Source: CAYSDL01 sp964429875 (lineage in GTDB: Bacteria > Fidelibacterota > Marinisomatia > SCGC-AAA003-L08 > D37C17). From it: a stretch of 6,354 nt of DNA. Positions 5,899 to 6,354 of this stretch are shown piece by piece. Each line of letters starts with the position of its first letter. Position 1 is the stretch's first letter. The position numbers and the translations under genes were made by a program. A model generated the notes under the pieces. It was given only the letters and a program-made list of their open reading frames with translations, was not told the origin of the DNA and made no database searches. The stretch covers positions 1 through 6,354 of the forward strand of contig CAYSDL010000065.1 of the NCBI GenBank assembly GCA_964429875.1, in the 5' to 3' direction.

Positions 5899-6354
5899 TT
5901 ACAACCTTTTTAGAGCTAATTCAACATTTTGAGAAGATATTTTCACAGAAGTTCCTTCTATTAGAGAATTTTTTCTAGTAATTTTTTTACATAAAGTCTC
6001 AGATTTAAAATAATCTAAATTATTTTTTAAAGCTATGTAAAACTTATCATTGCAGACGATATTTAAATCAATTCTATCATCAACCTCAAAATTTGACTCC
6101 TTTCTTTGATTTTGGACAGCCCTTATAAAATCTCTTACAATGCCTTCCTCGATCAAGGACTCATCAAGATTAGTGTTGATTGCAACCTTAATTAGAGAAG
6201 AAGTTGATAAAGAATAGTTTTTGTATGAAGATTCAATAATATTAACTTCTTCTTTTGTTAAATCATGGCCAAGGATCTGAATAGACTTATTTGATTCTAA
6301 TTCAGAAATAATTTTTTCGTTTGATATTAAATTTAATTCTTTAACTATACTTTG
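5899..6354 (-). CDS. ileS: Isoleucyl-tRNA synthetase, C-terminal 151 residues (runs off window)
   Basis: This is the C-terminal end of IleS, the cytosolic class I enzyme that charges tRNA-Ile. The frame is open from the window edge at 6354 to TAA at 5899, with no start codon expected inside. The diagnostic stretch is residues 68-95 of the visible part (IEEGIVRDFIRAVQNQRK, then NFEVDDRI), matching the conserved region after the anticodon-binding domain of IleS, where the usual form is EGLARE-vRriQ-lRKeagfeV-DRI. The HIGH and KMSKS catalytic motifs lie outside the window. No C-terminal CxxC zinc-binding pairs are present (there are only two isolated cysteines), unlike E. coli IleS; this resembles the eukaryote-like IleS2 type, though the catalytic part would be needed to decide. 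A TTG within the frame at 6156 is an internal Leu codon and not the start of a separate 85-residue gene. dksA follows after 10 bp. Confidence 0.92.
   Translation of the reverse strand, partial: QSIVKELNLISNEKIISELESNKSIQILGHDLTKEEVNIIESSYKNYSLSTSSLIKVAINTNLDESLIEEGIVRDFIRAVQNQRKESNFEVDDRIDLNIVCNDKFYIALKNNLDYFKSETLCKKITRKNSLIEGTSVKISSQNVELALKRL

Noticed and set aside
5899..6156. Separate 85-residue gene starting at TTG 6156
   Set aside because: The same frame stays open to the window edge and encodes continuous IleS C-terminal sequence, so 6156 is an internal Leu codon.
1..6354. An undescribed defence, secretion or biosynthetic system
   Set aside because: Every readable gene belongs to a well-known core family and there is no non-coding stretch, repeat array or unknown protein that could host a new system.

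Overview
The window is an AT-rich (about 30% G+C by eye), gene-dense stretch of bacterial chromosome. Eight protein genes all lie on the minus strand, so transcription runs from high to low coordinates. In that order they are: the C-terminal part of isoleucyl-tRNA synthetase (ileS), a DksA/TraR-type zinc-finger regulator, lipoprotein signal peptidase (lspA), an RluA/RluD-family 23S rRNA pseudouridine synthase, a Xer-type tyrosine recombinase broken by a run of N, ATP-dependent phosphoenolpyruvate carboxykinase (pckA), S-adenosylmethionine synthetase (metK), and the N-terminal part of S-adenosylhomocysteinase (ahcY). Neighbours are 0-10 bp apart or overlap by 11-14 bp. There is no room for independent promoters or terminators between genes, and the set reads as one polycistronic unit. 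Both end genes run off the window.

The gene content is core housekeeping. The order ileS - dksA/traR-like - lspA - rluD and the style of the DksA-like protein fit the FCB superphylum. With the very low G+C and compactness, a free-living marine lineage such as Candidatus Marinimicrobia (SAR406) is my best guess; this is inference, not proof. The run of exactly 100 N suggests a draft scaffold, such as a metagenome or single-cell assembly.

Region by region: 5517-6354 holds tRNA charging and a transcription regulator. 4064-5516 holds lipoprotein maturation and ribosomal RNA modification. 3391-4074 holds the damaged recombinase, whose catalytic C-terminus is almost entirely lost in the gap. 1-3401 holds central metabolism: gluconeogenic PEP formation, then two consecutive steps of the activated-methyl cycle, with MetK making SAM and AhcY clearing the SAH left after methyl transfer.

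I found no RNA gene, mobile element, CRISPR array, riboswitch or long non-coding stretch, and no evidence of an undescribed system. The points worth a second look are modest: the gap is probably much longer than 100 bp in reality, lspA has a TTG start directly abutting the dksA stop, the DksA-like protein has an altered coiled-coil tip, IleS has no C-terminal zinc motif, AhcY is the short form, and the pckA start is uncertain next to the gap.
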